Source: Lachnospiraceae bacterium UBA7086
Lineage (GTDB): Bacteria > Bacillota > Clostridia > Lachnospirales > Lachnospiraceae
Direction: 5' to 3'
NCBI GenBank assembly: GCA_002492525.1
Contig: DKZA01000033.1
Span: 15,450 to 58,369 of the forward strand
DNA: 42,920 nt
Shown: positions 13,691-22,510 of the stretch, one piece after another
How positions within the stretch are numbered: the first letter of the stretch is position 1
Layout of the letters: each line of letters starts with the position of its first letter
The notes under the pieces: model-generated
The model's input: only the letters and a program-made list of their open reading frames with translations
What the model was told of the DNA's origin: nothing
Database searches by the model: none
Made by a program: the position numbers and the translations under genes

Positions 13691-15820
13691 CTATCTCCTT
13701 TCTCCGTCATGCATCAGCAAGCCGGCGATATCCAGGATCAGTGCAATGCTTCCGTCCCCTAACTGCGTACAACCCGAAAGTCCTTTGACTTTCTTGACAT
13801 AAGGCGGAATCGGTTTCACCACGATTTCCTGTTCCTGAAGCAATTTATCAATCAAAACACATACCTGACTGCCCTCATGCTCTAATACAACGACGATTCC
13901 TTCTTCAACATTATGTATTGAATCAGGCAGATCATATCTTTCGTTCAGGCGGATAAACGGATAACACTCACCACGCAGGACAATGTATTCTTCGCCGCTT
14001 GGTTCATGAATGAGAGAATCTTCTCCTACTCTTACGAACTCTTTGATAGAAGCTGTCTCAATGACAAACGGAGAATTTCCTACCTGTACTACAATGCCGT
14101 TGATGATCGCCAGCGTCAGCGGTATGATCAGCGTCATCTCGGATCCTTCAAACTCCACACTCTCAATGTCCAGTCTTCCGCCGATAGCCTGAATGTTCTT
14201 TACAACCACATCCATACCAACGCCTCTGCCGGAATACTCGGTCACTTCTTCTTTGGTAGAGAAGCCCGGCAATGTAATAAATCTGAATATCTCTTTGTCC
14301 GTAAACTCGCTTATCTGCTTATTCTCTATCAGGCCCTTTTCCATAGCCTTCTGGTATAACTTGTCTTTATTTAAGCCCTTACCGTCATCCTTGACGCTGA
14401 TATATACTTTACCGCCCTCGTTCTTGGCCTCCAGCGTGATCTTGCCTTTCGCCGGCTTGCCAAGAGATGTACGATCCTCAGCATTTTCTTCAATACCGTG
14501 ATCCACCGAATTACGGACAAGATGCATCAACGGATCGGTAATATGCTCAATAATATTCTTATCTACCTCGGTATTCTCACCGATTACCTCCAGTTCAATA
14601 TCCTTATCCAGCTTTCTGGATACATCGAAGACAATTCTCTTCATCTTCTGGAATACGGTAGTCAGCGGCATCATACGCATTGACATGATGACTTCCTGAA
14701 GCTCTGTGGTAATCTTGGAAAGCTGACCAGATGCCTTCTGGAAATTGGAAAGTTCCAGTCCCGGCACCTTCAGATCCGGATTTTGCAGCACTACTGCTTC
14801 CGCAATCACAAGCTCACCAATCAGATCCATCAGCGCATCCATCTTCTCCACATTCACGCTGATGATCGTCTGCTGCTTGGCCTGATGCTTCGCCAGTGTC
14901 TTTCCTTTGCCGGCTTCCTTGGTCTTAACCACATAATCACCGGGAGCCGGTTTGTCTTTCTTCTTCTCCTTCTCTTCCGGTTTCTGTTCGTCGCCAAGGT
15001 CGATGGTCACTGCGTCTTCCCGTCCAAATTCTGCCAGAGCCTTGCCATATTCCGCCTTTGTAAGCTCATCGAAATTAATCTCTTCCGCCTCAGAACTGTC
15101 GATCAGGCTGATAACTTCCTCTTTGCTGCTCTTTGTCTGTAAGAGCATGTGAAAGCCTTCCGCCAAAATGACATCACCGCTGGCTTCATTGGAAAGAATA
15201 TCATCCGGTGTATACAACAGATCTTCCGCCACTTCTTTGAGCGCATAAGTAGCCGAATAAGCCCGGATATTACTCATCTGCGTATCGCTTCTGTAATGGA
15301 TAGAAATCCGGTAAAAATGACTGTCATCTCCTGCCACCGGCGTGATATAGAACTGTTTCGGCTCTTCATGCTTATTCGCCTGCGGCATCTGGATGCCCTG
15401 TTTCGTTATCTCGCCTTTAAGGCGCCCCAGAAACTCATCCAGGTCTTCCACCAACTGGTGTTCATCGCCATCTGGTGTATCTCCGTTCTTGAGTTTGTCG
15501 AGCTCTCCCGTAACGAAATCTGACACCGCAAGTACCTTTTCCACCAACTCCGTATGAGGTACATCGTCCGGATGGGATTCTCTCAGGTAATAAAACACAT
15601 CTTCCAACTTATGGGTCACCTTAGTGATGTTTTCATACATCAGTACTCCCGAGGAACCTTTGATGGTGTGCATGACACGGAAAATTTCATTAATATCGGC
15701 ATCATCGAAGCAGTCTGCATCCTGTTTCTCTAATATTATGCCTTCCAGTTTTTCCAAAAGCTGGCCGCTTTCATACAAAAACATGTCTAGCATACTCTCT
15801 GTATTGAATTCTTCTGCCAT
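13691..15820 (-). CDS. cheA: chemotaxis histidine kinase CheA
   Basis: A 709-residue kinase with all standard parts. The HPt domain has phosphorylated His51 (FRVMHTIKGSSG); a response-regulator-binding region lies at about 150-260; a charged Lys/Glu linker comes next; the dimerisation domain starts VEKMDALMDLIGELVIAEA; and the ATPase domain has HLVRNSVDHGIE, VKDDGKGLN and GRGVGMDVV. A CheW-like domain closes the protein. The ATG at 15820 follows GGAGG. It should phosphorylate the CheY-like protein encoded just upstream and CheB. The class is consistent with Firmicute CheA, but the operon lacks cheC and cheD. Confidence 0.97.
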   Translation of the reverse strand: MAEEFNTESMLDMFLYESGQLLEKLEGIILEKQDADCFDDADINEIFRVMHTIKGSSGVLMYENITKVTHKLEDVFYYLRESHPDDVPHTELVEKVLAVSDFVTGELDKLKNGDTPDGDEHQLVEDLDEFLGRLKGEITKQGIQMPQANKHEEPKQFYITPVAGDDSHFYRISIHYRSDTQMSNIRAYSATYALKEVAEDLLYTPDDILSNEASGDVILAEGFHMLLQTKSSKEEVISLIDSSEAEEINFDELTKAEYGKALAEFGREDAVTIDLGDEQKPEEKEKKKDKPAPGDYVVKTKEAGKGKTLAKHQAKQQTIISVNVEKMDALMDLIGELVIAEAVVLQNPDLKVPGLELSNFQKASGQLSKITTELQEVIMSMRMMPLTTVFQKMKRIVFDVSRKLDKDIELEVIGENTEVDKNIIEHITDPLMHLVRNSVDHGIEENAEDRTSLGKPAKGKITLEAKNEGGKVYISVKDDGKGLNKDKLYQKAMEKGLIENKQISEFTDKEIFRFITLPGFSTKEEVTEYSGRGVGMDVVVKNIQAIGGRLDIESVEFEGSEMTLIIPLTLAIINGIVVQVGNSPFVIETASIKEFVRVGEDSLIHEPSGEEYIVLRGECYPFIRLNERYDLPDSIHNVEEGIVVVLEHEGSQVCVLIDKLLQEQEIVVKPIPPYVKKVKGLSGCTQLGDGSIALILDIAGLLMHDGERR

Positions 15821-15857
15821 ACTTCCTCCAATCTTAAGGATTTTCTTTCACCCGGCC

Positions 15858-16250
15858 TTAAATCAGACCCAGCTTATTTAATACCTTTTCAAATTTTTCC
15901 ACATCTATTGGTTTCCCGGCATAGGCTTCGCACCCAAGTTCAAACGCCATCTTTACATTGCGTTCATCATTCAACGCCGTTGTCATAATGACTTTAACCC
16001 CTTTGCTTTTCGGGATGCCTCTCTGCGCTTCAATGTCCCTGATCGCCTTAAGAACCTGATACCCATCCATGACCGGCATCATAACATCAAGACAAGCCAG
16101 ATCATAAGGTTCATCATCCTCCAGCGCCATCAAAAAGGCATCTACCGCTTCTTCGCCATCTACCATCACATCACATTCCCCATAACGCGACAGTTGTTTA
16201 TCCATAAATTTACGGCTGGCGAAGTCATCTTCTGCCAATAAGATTTTCAT
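15858..16250 (-). CDS. single-domain CheY-like response regulator
   Basis: A 130-residue receiver. The acidic pocket is Glu7-Asp8-Asp9, the phosphorylated Asp55 is in CLDVMMPVMDG, Thr90-Thr91 follow the fourth strand and Lys113 is in AGKPID. There is no output domain. Its place between cheB and cheA makes it the direct CheA substrate. Without flagellar genes in view, whether it binds a motor switch or passes phosphate to another partner cannot be decided; the receiver carries a slightly extended loop (IEAQRGIPKSKG) compared with E. coli CheY. Confidence 0.93.
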   Translation of the reverse strand: MKILLAEDDFASRKFMDKQLSRYGECDVMVDGEEAVDAFLMALEDDEPYDLACLDVMMPVMDGYQVLKAIRDIEAQRGIPKSKGVKVIMTTALNDERNVKMAFELGCEAYAGKPIDVEKFEKVLNKLGLI

Positions 16251-16286
16251 ACGCGCCCGCTCCTTTCTTCTATAGTCTTATAGTCT

Positions 16287-17312
16287 CTATTTGCTTAACA
16301 GGCTGTAAACCTTTCCTGCAATCGCCGAAAGTGTCATCTGGTACTGTACCGCTCCTACGTCATAAGCCACCTTGGGCATACCGTATACAACGCAGCTGGC
16401 CTCATCCTGTCCTATCGTCTGTGCACCGGCATTTCTCATTTCCAATAAACCTTTGGCGCCATCGCCGCCCATACCGGTAAGGATCACACCAATCGCGTTT
16501 TTGCCGGCCACCTTTGCTACAGAACTAAACAGTACTTCCACTGACGGACAGTGCCCGTTTACCCTGTCGGTACCATTACACTCTACCTGATAAGCACCAG
16601 CCACCTTCACCAGACGCATATGTCTGTCGCCGGGCGCTATCAAAACCTGCCCCGGAAGAACCTTATCTCCCGTCTGGGCTTCTTTCACTGCCACTTCACA
16701 CTGATTATTCAAACGATCCGCATACATCTTCGTAAATCCAGGAGGCATATGCTGTACGATCACAACCCCGGGAATATCCCTTTTAAATCCTTTGACCACT
16801 TCAAAAATTGCCTCGGTTCCTCCGGTAGAAGCACCGATTGCAACAATACTGTCCTTGTGACCCACGGGAGCCATGCCAGTTGATACGGTAACCGGATCCA
16901 CCCGCTTCAGTTTCCCTACCTTTGCCGTAGAAGCTATCTTTACTTTTGTTGCCAGCTCCTGCGCAAGAAAATCACCTAACTGCGCCCGGTTTAAATTCGT
17001 CGGCTTATTCACAAAGTCTACGGCTCCCGCTTCCAATGCATCAAATACCTTATTGTTTAAGGAACTGATCATAACGACCGGAAGCGGATACTGGGGCATC
17101 AGTTTTCTTAAAAACTCTATGCCGCTCATTCTTGGCAGCTCTACATCCAATGTCATAACATCCGGTTTATACTTTATAATGGCATCTCTCGCCGCATAGG
17201 CATCCTCCGCCTCGGCTACCACCTCAATATTAGGATCCGCATTAAGTCCCTTTACAAGCATGTTACGGAACATCATCGAATCATCTACAACCAATACTCT
17301 TATCGGCCTCAT
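16287..17312 (-). CDS. cheB: protein-glutamate methylesterase/deamidase CheB
   Basis: A 341-residue protein. The receiver domain has phosphorylated Asp56 (TLDVELP); the methylesterase domain has the triad Ser162 (GASTGGTEA), His187 (VQHMPPGF) and Asp283 (GMGGDGA). It removes methyl groups from chemoreceptor glutamates and deamidates glutamines. The start ATG at 17312 (MRPIRVLVVDDS) fits the family; the longer frame to 17351 would run into cheR. It follows cheR by 10 bases and so is co-translated with its antagonist. Confidence 0.96.
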   Translation of the reverse strand: MRPIRVLVVDDSMMFRNMLVKGLNADPNIEVVAEAEDAYAARDAIIKYKPDVMTLDVELPRMSGIEFLRKLMPQYPLPVVMISSLNNKVFDALEAGAVDFVNKPTNLNRAQLGDFLAQELATKVKIASTAKVGKLKRVDPVTVSTGMAPVGHKDSIVAIGASTGGTEAIFEVVKGFKRDIPGVVIVQHMPPGFTKMYADRLNNQCEVAVKEAQTGDKVLPGQVLIAPGDRHMRLVKVAGAYQVECNGTDRVNGHCPSVEVLFSSVAKVAGKNAIGVILTGMGGDGAKGLLEMRNAGAQTIGQDEASCVVYGMPKVAYDVGAVQYQMTLSAIAGKVYSLLSK

Positions 17313-17322
17313 TTTCTGGTCC

Positions 17323-18126
17323 CTACTTTCTATAAATTGACGGCTGAACATAATTAAATTTCATCATCCGACGGTCCAGCCTCTCCGTCAACCCGATAAA
17401 AAGATAACCGCCGGGTTCCATATGATCATATATCCGCTGAATAAGCTGATATTTCGTGTCGTCCTGGAAATAAATCATCACATTCCGCAAAAAGACGATA
17501 TGGAACTTTCTTTTAAAAGGAAGCGGATCCATCAGGTTGAACTGTCTGAAAATGACCTCTTTCTTGAGCTCATCCTTCACCCGAAACTCTTCCTCGCTGA
17601 TCTGCTTAAAATAATGACGCTTCCAATTCTCCGGAAGCGGGTCAATCTGTTCCTTCAGATAAACTCCCTTCATGGCATGTTCCAGAACCCTTTTGGAAAT
17701 ATCTGTCGCCAGAAGTCTGGAATCCCAAGCCTTATGTTCAATTCCCAAAAAGTCCTGAATGACCATAGCCAGCGTATATGGTTCTTCTCCCGTAGAAGAT
17801 GCACCGCACCAGATCCGCAAATCCTTAGTAGCCATGGCCTTCGCCTTCGCCCACGGAAGAGCCACGTTCTTAAGAAAATCAAAATGCTCGCTTTCGCGCA
17901 TAAAATATGTATGGTTTGTGGTTAGAATATTGACCAGATCCGTAGCTTCCGAACCCTTGGGGTTCTTCTCGACCTTTGCCATATACTCATCATAATTGGC
18001 ATAACCGTTCCGGACAAGGTAATTCTCCAACCGGCCGCCCACCAGAACTCTTTTCTGGCTCAAATCAATACCATAATGTTTCTTTACATAAGTAACAATC
18101 CGTTGAAATTCGCTGTCGGTAATCAC
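17323..18126 (-). CDS. cheR: chemoreceptor methyltransferase CheR
   Basis: A 267-residue SAM-dependent methyltransferase. An N-terminal helical domain is followed by NHTYFMRE, the SAM loop WCGASSTGEEPYTLAM and the conserved LRNVMIYF. It methylates receptor glutamates. The start is GTG at 18126 with GGGAGG at 8 bases. Since the linked receptor has no pentapeptide tether, CheR is expected to act directly on the receptor helices. It lies 55 bases after the REC-HD-GYP gene in the same orientation. Confidence 0.96.
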   Translation of the reverse strand: MITDSEFQRIVTYVKKHYGIDLSQKRVLVGGRLENYLVRNGYANYDEYMAKVEKNPKGSEATDLVNILTTNHTYFMRESEHFDFLKNVALPWAKAKAMATKDLRIWCGASSTGEEPYTLAMVIQDFLGIEHKAWDSRLLATDISKRVLEHAMKGVYLKEQIDPLPENWKRHYFKQISEEEFRVKDELKKEVIFRQFNLMDPLPFKRKFHIVFLRNVMIYFQDDTKYQLIQRIYDHMEPGGYLFIGLTERLDRRMMKFNYVQPSIYRK

Positions 18127-18181
18127 TTCTTTTGCCTCCCTAAATTACCACCTTTAATTAAAGCACACTACGACACAAAAG

Positions 18182-19258
18182 TCAATTTGTTCTCATTTGT
18201 CTCCAGATCTTGTTAAATACACTTACAACATCCGGATCGTAAAGAATACCTCCCTTCCCATTGATCTGTTCCACACATTCCTCCACAGTCCCTGCACCCG
18301 ATTCGGCGGCTTCAATCACCAGATTGTCAAAATCATTGGCAAGCGCCACAATCCTTGCCTCCAGAGGAATCTGATCACCCGCCGTTACCGGATACCCTGA
18401 TCCGTCCCAATATGCGTGATGATACTTTGCTATACTGACCGCCATGTTTAAAAAGTAGCCGCCGGTCTGATCGCCGCTCAGCTCTTTCAAAATCTCTGCT
18501 CCCTCCTCAGAGCATCTTCTGGCGTATTCCGCCTCGCCCTTTACCGGATAATCCTCCTTTTCTTTCCCCTCCACAGGCATGAGGAACCTTCCAATATCAT
18601 GCAGCCTGGCGGCCACACCGATGGCCTCCACAAACTGATCCGTGATCACATGCTCATAAGCCGGCAGAAACTGCATCCCCTGCGCCAGAAGACTGCAATT
18701 ATAACTGACATGCTCCTGATGTCTGCCCATGCCGCCATTTCGCTTTTTCATGATTTTGGACAGGGCCATCAGCATATTGGCCTGGGAGTGCTCTATCTGC
18801 TTTTCCTGATCTTCCACCAGTCTATGCATCCTACGGTTATAATCTGCCATCTCCTGCCGCATCCGATAACCATTCAAATGCGTATTCACCCGCATGAGCA
18901 CTTCCACATTATCAAAAGGCTTGGGAATATAATCCACCGCTCCCGCCCGAAATGCTTCCTCTTTCTCCATACTGGTATTTAATACCGTAATAAAGATAAA
19001 AGGGATATCTCTGGTAACCGGGTCGCGCTTGAGCATCTTGCAAAATTCAAGGCCGTCTATCTCCGGCATAGATAAATCCGACAAAATCAGCGAAGGTCTC
19101 GTCTGCTTAATCAGATTCAGAGCCTCCTGCACGTTCAGGGCGCTCATTGTCTCATATCCTTCATGGGCAAGCATATTCTCCAAAATCGCCACATTCACAC
19201 TGATATCGTCCACAATCAGAATTATGGGAGTTTCCCGCTTAGCATATTCCGCTTCCAT
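18182..19258 (-). CDS. response regulator with HD-GYP output domain (divergent)
   Basis: A 358-residue protein. The receiver has Asp61 as phosphorylation site (LILSDLSMPEIDG) and Lys113 in PKPFD. A coiled-coil-like linker leads to an HD-GYP domain with His220-Asp221 (RLHDIGRFLMP), His280-His281 and DGSGYP (285-290). HD-GYP proteins hydrolyse cyclic-di-GMP. The motif after HDIG reads RFLMP rather than KIGIPD, and the segment usually carrying LxKPGxLTxEE is replaced by EGKEKEDYPVKG, so activity may be altered. It lies between the histidine kinase and cheR and could be phosphorylated by either kinase. Confidence 0.88.
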   Translation of the reverse strand: MEAEYAKRETPIILIVDDISVNVAILENMLAHEGYETMSALNVQEALNLIKQTRPSLILSDLSMPEIDGLEFCKMLKRDPVTRDIPFIFITVLNTSMEKEEAFRAGAVDYIPKPFDNVEVLMRVNTHLNGYRMRQEMADYNRRMHRLVEDQEKQIEHSQANMLMALSKIMKKRNGGMGRHQEHVSYNCSLLAQGMQFLPAYEHVITDQFVEAIGVAARLHDIGRFLMPVEGKEKEDYPVKGEAEYARRCSEEGAEILKELSGDQTGGYFLNMAVSIAKYHHAYWDGSGYPVTAGDQIPLEARIVALANDFDNLVIEAAESGAGTVEECVEQINGKGGILYDPDVVSVFNKIWRQMRTN

Positions 19259-19276
19259 TCTTCTTCCTTTCTCTGT

Positions 19277-20713
19277 TTAGAATTCCCCGACACGTTCCAC
19301 AAGAGCTGTTTTCAGCTTCTCATACATATCCATACTCTTATCATGATTGGATTTTCTGATAGCCATCTCCAGGCGAAGCACCTGCCTTTTCAAGTCATCG
19401 TCTCCCTGCTCCACCAGCGTCTTAACCGTGGAAGCAAGCATTTCCGCCTTATCCCACGCGCCAAGTTCTATGGACAGCACCAGCTTCTCCATACGCTTTT
19501 TCAGCTCCTCTTTATTTTCCGTTCCACCAAACTGCATGATGAGGTCAGTACCTTTATTATCCTCTTTATTCACGTAGTCCGCCCAGTTCACATAGACCTG
19601 ACTCTGCTTGTCATCCATTGCCTGGTTGGTCTTTAATTTCACGGAAAACGAGAAAGTACTTCCCCTTCCCTTCTCACTATCCACATGAATATCCCCGTTC
19701 ATAAGTTCCACCAGCTGCTTGGTGATCACAAGCCCGAGACCCGTTCCTCCAAACCGCCTGGTAATTGAAGCGTCCACCTGACTGAAACTCTGAAAAAGTC
19801 TATCCTGTTCCTTCGGAGAAATACCAATGCCGCTGTCCCTGACCATAAAGAACAGTTCCACCTCATCGTTGACCTGTCTCGTCTTGCCAACCATAACATT
19901 CACATAACCCACTGTCGTAAATTTGATGGCATTTGACAACAGATTATTCAGTATCTGGGTAAGGCGCAGTTCATCCCCGATTAAAAGCTGTGGTATTTTC
20001 TCGTCGATATCTACATTCATATGGAGTTCTTTTTTATTAACCACCGCACTGTGGGTAGCGATCACCTTATCCATCATTTTATAGAAATCGAACTCTTTCT
20101 CTTCTATGGCAAACTTGCCGGACTCCAGTTTCGCAAAATCCAGCACATCATTGATGATCGCCGACATATTATCACAGCAGCTTAAGATAATATCCAGTGT
20201 CCTTTTCTGCCCTTCATCCTCCACTTCCTCGAGAAGCTCCAGCACATGCCCCTTAATGCCGTTGACCGGCGTTCTGAGCTCGTGAGTGACATTCGCGGTA
20301 AACTGATTCTTAACCCGGTTATTCTCTCCCTCTTTCTCTTTCAGTTCCCGAATCCTCATATTCAGGTTCTTCTGGGCGCTGATATCTTCCGCAAGAAGCA
20401 GATAAACATCCGTCTCCTCCGCCGGCTGAATACGGACATTAACGGAGAAACAAGAATTGTTGCTCCGGTACATCGTCATTTCTTTGACGCCTTTCATACA
20501 GGTTTTGACAAAGGTAAGAAATCCTTCGCTGGTATCGGGGAAATCTTGTCGAAATATCTGTGACATGCTGCATCTGGTCAGTTTATCCTGATCAAACTCA
20601 AGCTTTGACGCCGCGGTCCGATTGCCATACAGGATATTGCCTTTCTCGTTAAAGAGCAGGACCAGTTCAATCGTCTCATCTGCAATTCGAGAATTTATCC
20701 ATTCAAATTCCAT
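19277..20713 (-). CDS. cytosolic PAS-domain histidine kinase with HPt-like tail
   Basis: About 478 residues. A PAS-like domain occupies the first ~120 (NEKGNILYGNRTAASKLEF), HisKA has VTHELRTPVNGI, and the ATPase domain has LNNLLSNAIKFT, DSGIGIS and GGTGLGLVITKQL. No membrane segment is predicted. The last ~85 residues are helical and resemble an HPt domain (IELGAWDKAEMLASTVKTL), but Ser replaces the expected histidine. The ATG at 20713 with GGAG is chosen over GTG at 20734. A free HPt protein is encoded just upstream and REC-HD-GYP genes flank both sides, suggesting a phosphorelay to cyclic-di-GMP hydrolysis. Confidence 0.92.
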   Translation of the reverse strand: MEFEWINSRIADETIELVLLFNEKGNILYGNRTAASKLEFDQDKLTRCSMSQIFRQDFPDTSEGFLTFVKTCMKGVKEMTMYRSNNSCFSVNVRIQPAEETDVYLLLAEDISAQKNLNMRIRELKEKEGENNRVKNQFTANVTHELRTPVNGIKGHVLELLEEVEDEGQKRTLDIILSCCDNMSAIINDVLDFAKLESGKFAIEEKEFDFYKMMDKVIATHSAVVNKKELHMNVDIDEKIPQLLIGDELRLTQILNNLLSNAIKFTTVGYVNVMVGKTRQVNDEVELFFMVRDSGIGISPKEQDRLFQSFSQVDASITRRFGGTGLGLVITKQLVELMNGDIHVDSEKGRGSTFSFSVKLKTNQAMDDKQSQVYVNWADYVNKEDNKGTDLIMQFGGTENKEELKKRMEKLVLSIELGAWDKAEMLASTVKTLVEQGDDDLKRQVLRLEMAIRKSNHDKSMDMYEKLKTALVERVGEF

Positions 20714-20783
20714 TCTCTCCACCCCAAAAGCCACTTTTATTCCAGTACTTTATCTCTATCTTTTCAAACTATCGCAACAGCCG

Positions 20784-21158
20784 TCAGGGCATGTTCTCTT
20801 TAATGATCACAATGAACTGTTCATACACTTTTCTGATTTCTTCCCACTCTTCCTTTGCACGCTCCACGTTGACATCCTCGGGGGCTTTGTTACGAAGTTC
20901 CTCCACCAGATCGGATACTCGCTGAAAAATAGGCGTCAGGCCAAGGTTGCCCACCACGCCCTTTAATGCATGAGCACACTCATACGCCGCTACGTAATTA
21001 CCCTCTTCCAGGTTCTTGCCAAGGTTAACGTAGTTTGGATCATTCGGAAATTTTCCAAGAAATTTCTGATATATGGCCTCATTTCCCATAAACCGTTTGA
21101 GCGTGGTCTCCACATCCGCGCCGCTTTCCTCCAACTGACGTTTGAATTTGTCTTCCAT
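20784..21158 (-). CDS. free-standing HPt phosphotransfer protein
   Basis: A 124-residue four-helix protein with the HPt motif CAHALKGVVGNLGL; phosphorylated His63. It shuttles phosphate between receivers. The start ATG at 21158 has AAAAGGAGGG upstream. It lies between the REC-HD-GYP gene and the PAS kinase whose own HPt-like tail has lost the histidine, so it plausibly replaces that function. An intrinsic terminator directly precedes it. Confidence 0.92.
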   Translation of the reverse strand: MEDKFKRQLEESGADVETTLKRFMGNEAIYQKFLGKFPNDPNYVNLGKNLEEGNYVAAYECAHALKGVVGNLGLTPIFQRVSDLVEELRNKAPEDVNVERAKEEWEEIRKVYEQFIVIIKENMP

Positions 21159-21180
21159 ATCTGTTTTCCCTCCTTTTAGA

Positions 21181-21219
21181 AAAAGACTGCAAAACAAAAA
21201 CTCTTCTGTTTTACAGTCC
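21181..21219 (-). terminator. intrinsic terminator inside the sensory operon
   Basis: GACTGTAAAACA and TGTTTTGCAGTC pair on the minus strand, and CTTTTTC follows. It lies between the REC-HD-GYP gene and the HPt gene, only 23 bases before the HPt start. Confidence 0.8.
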
Positions 21220-21236
21220 TCATCATCTGACTAACA

Positions 21237-22373
21237 TCACGTAAAATTAAACATATTAATGACTTCCACAATGTTAAAGAAGTCCTCTTTTGCAAGCTTA
21301 AAACATTCGATGACATCATCCGAAAACTGTCCACATTCCCCATTTAAAATCATTTTATATGCCTCGGCATTACTATATGCGCTTTTATATACCCTCTCGC
21401 TTACCAGTGCCTCATACACATCGGCAATGGAAACAATCTGGGCACTGATCGGTATCTCGTCACCCACCAGGTGATCCGGATATCCTTTCCCGTCACATCT
21501 CTCATGATGATAACGGCAGATATCGTAACAATACTGGAAGAATTCATCCGTATAAGATGTCCGGAACGAATCTAAAATCTCACATCCAATCGTGGTATGT
21601 GTCTTCATGATCTCAAACTCTTCCGGTGTCAGTCTGCCCGGCTTAAGCAGAATGGAATCCGGAATACCGATCTTACCAATATCATGAAGTGCAGACGCTC
21701 TGGCAATCTGATCGATCTGCAACGGCGTCAGATTGTATTTGGGGAAGTATTTGGCAAGATATTTTAACAAAATCCTGGTCAGATACTTAATACGCTTGAC
21801 ATGGTCACCCGTCTCCACACTCCTAAACTCCACCACGGAACCCAGCGCATCAATCATAAACTCATTGTTCTCCCGAAGCGTCTTCTCCTGCTCACGGATT
21901 GTAATCTCCTGTTCTTTGAGCTTGATTTCCATGTTGCGCTGACTCTGGTAAAGCGCGATGATATTGCTGGCACGCCTTTTGACAATACTGGGCTCAAAAG
22001 GCTTGTGCATCACATCGGCAATACCGTACTCGTATGCCTTTTCCTCGCTCTCCTGCGGTGTCTGACTGGTAATCAGAATAACCGGGATCTTCTCTAACAG
22101 CTCATGTTCTCTCATATAATCCAGCACGCCGAAACCATTCATGACAGGCATGATAACATCAAGCAGAATCAACGCAAGATCCTTGCTGTTCTCAATTGCC
22201 TCAATGGCCATCTCGCCGTTAGAAGCTTCAATAATGTCATAATCTGCATCAAACATCATACTGAGTATTGTTCTGTTTATTTCTTCATCATCCACGATCA
22301 ACAACTGCTGTTTCTCTTCACTCATATTGCCTCGTCTGATCCCGCATCCCTCACTGATAAGAGAAAGGATCAT
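21237..22373 (-). CDS. response regulator with complete HD-GYP domain
   Basis: A 378-residue protein. The receiver phosphorylation site is Asp72 (LLDVIMPVMNG) with HKPFEP as the conserved Lys region; a coiled coil (IKLKEQEITIREQEKTLREN) leads to a canonical HD-GYP domain with His230-Asp231 (HDIGKIGIPD), LKPGRLTPEEFEIMKTH, His289-His290 and DGKGYP. It should be an active cyclic-di-GMP phosphodiesterase controlled by phosphorylation. Two starts are possible: ATG 22373 after AAGGAGGG (short spacing) and ATG 22325 after GAGG, which gives the usual receiver N-terminus. It is the first gene after a consensus promoter. Confidence 0.93.
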   Translation of the reverse strand: MILSLISEGCGIRRGNMSEEKQQLLIVDDEEINRTILSMMFDADYDIIEASNGEMAIEAIENSKDLALILLDVIMPVMNGFGVLDYMREHELLEKIPVILITSQTPQESEEKAYEYGIADVMHKPFEPSIVKRRASNIIALYQSQRNMEIKLKEQEITIREQEKTLRENNEFMIDALGSVVEFRSVETGDHVKRIKYLTRILLKYLAKYFPKYNLTPLQIDQIARASALHDIGKIGIPDSILLKPGRLTPEEFEIMKTHTTIGCEILDSFRTSYTDEFFQYCYDICRYHHERCDGKGYPDHLVGDEIPISAQIVSIADVYEALVSERVYKSAYSNAEAYKMILNGECGQFSDDVIECFKLAKEDFFNIVEVINMFNFT

Positions 22374-22429
22374 TTCCCTCCTTTTTATTCTGATTTGTAG
22401 TGCCTTATCATCCCGACAATTACTTATAA

Positions 22430-22458
22430 ATTATACTATTCTTTGATAAACCTGTCAA
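22430..22458 (-). promoter_or_regulatory. consensus promoter for the chemosensory/HD-GYP operon
   Basis: On the minus strand, TTGACA (22458-22453) and TATAAT (22435-22430) have a 17-base spacer: a perfect housekeeping promoter, not a flagellar sigma-28 type. A hairpin ATGACG-GTTTT-CGTCAT (22458-22474) abuts the -35 box. Confidence 0.85.
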
Positions 22459-22481
22459 TGACGGTTTTCGTCATTTCAAGC

Positions 22482-22497
22482 ATACTGCCGGCAGTAT
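22482..22497. promoter_or_regulatory. 16-bp perfect palindrome upstream of the operon promoter
   Basis: ATACTGCCGGCAGTAT is self-complementary without a loop, 24 bases upstream of the -35 box and just after the preceding stop codon. It may be an operator; no T-run marks it as a terminator. Confidence 0.45.
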
Positions 22498-22510
22498 TCC
22501 AGCGGCTTTC

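Noticed and set aside
13569..15523. Numerous plus-strand open frames opposite cheW and cheA
   Set aside because: They are antisense shadows of strongly conserved genes, without ribosome sites or recognisable domains.
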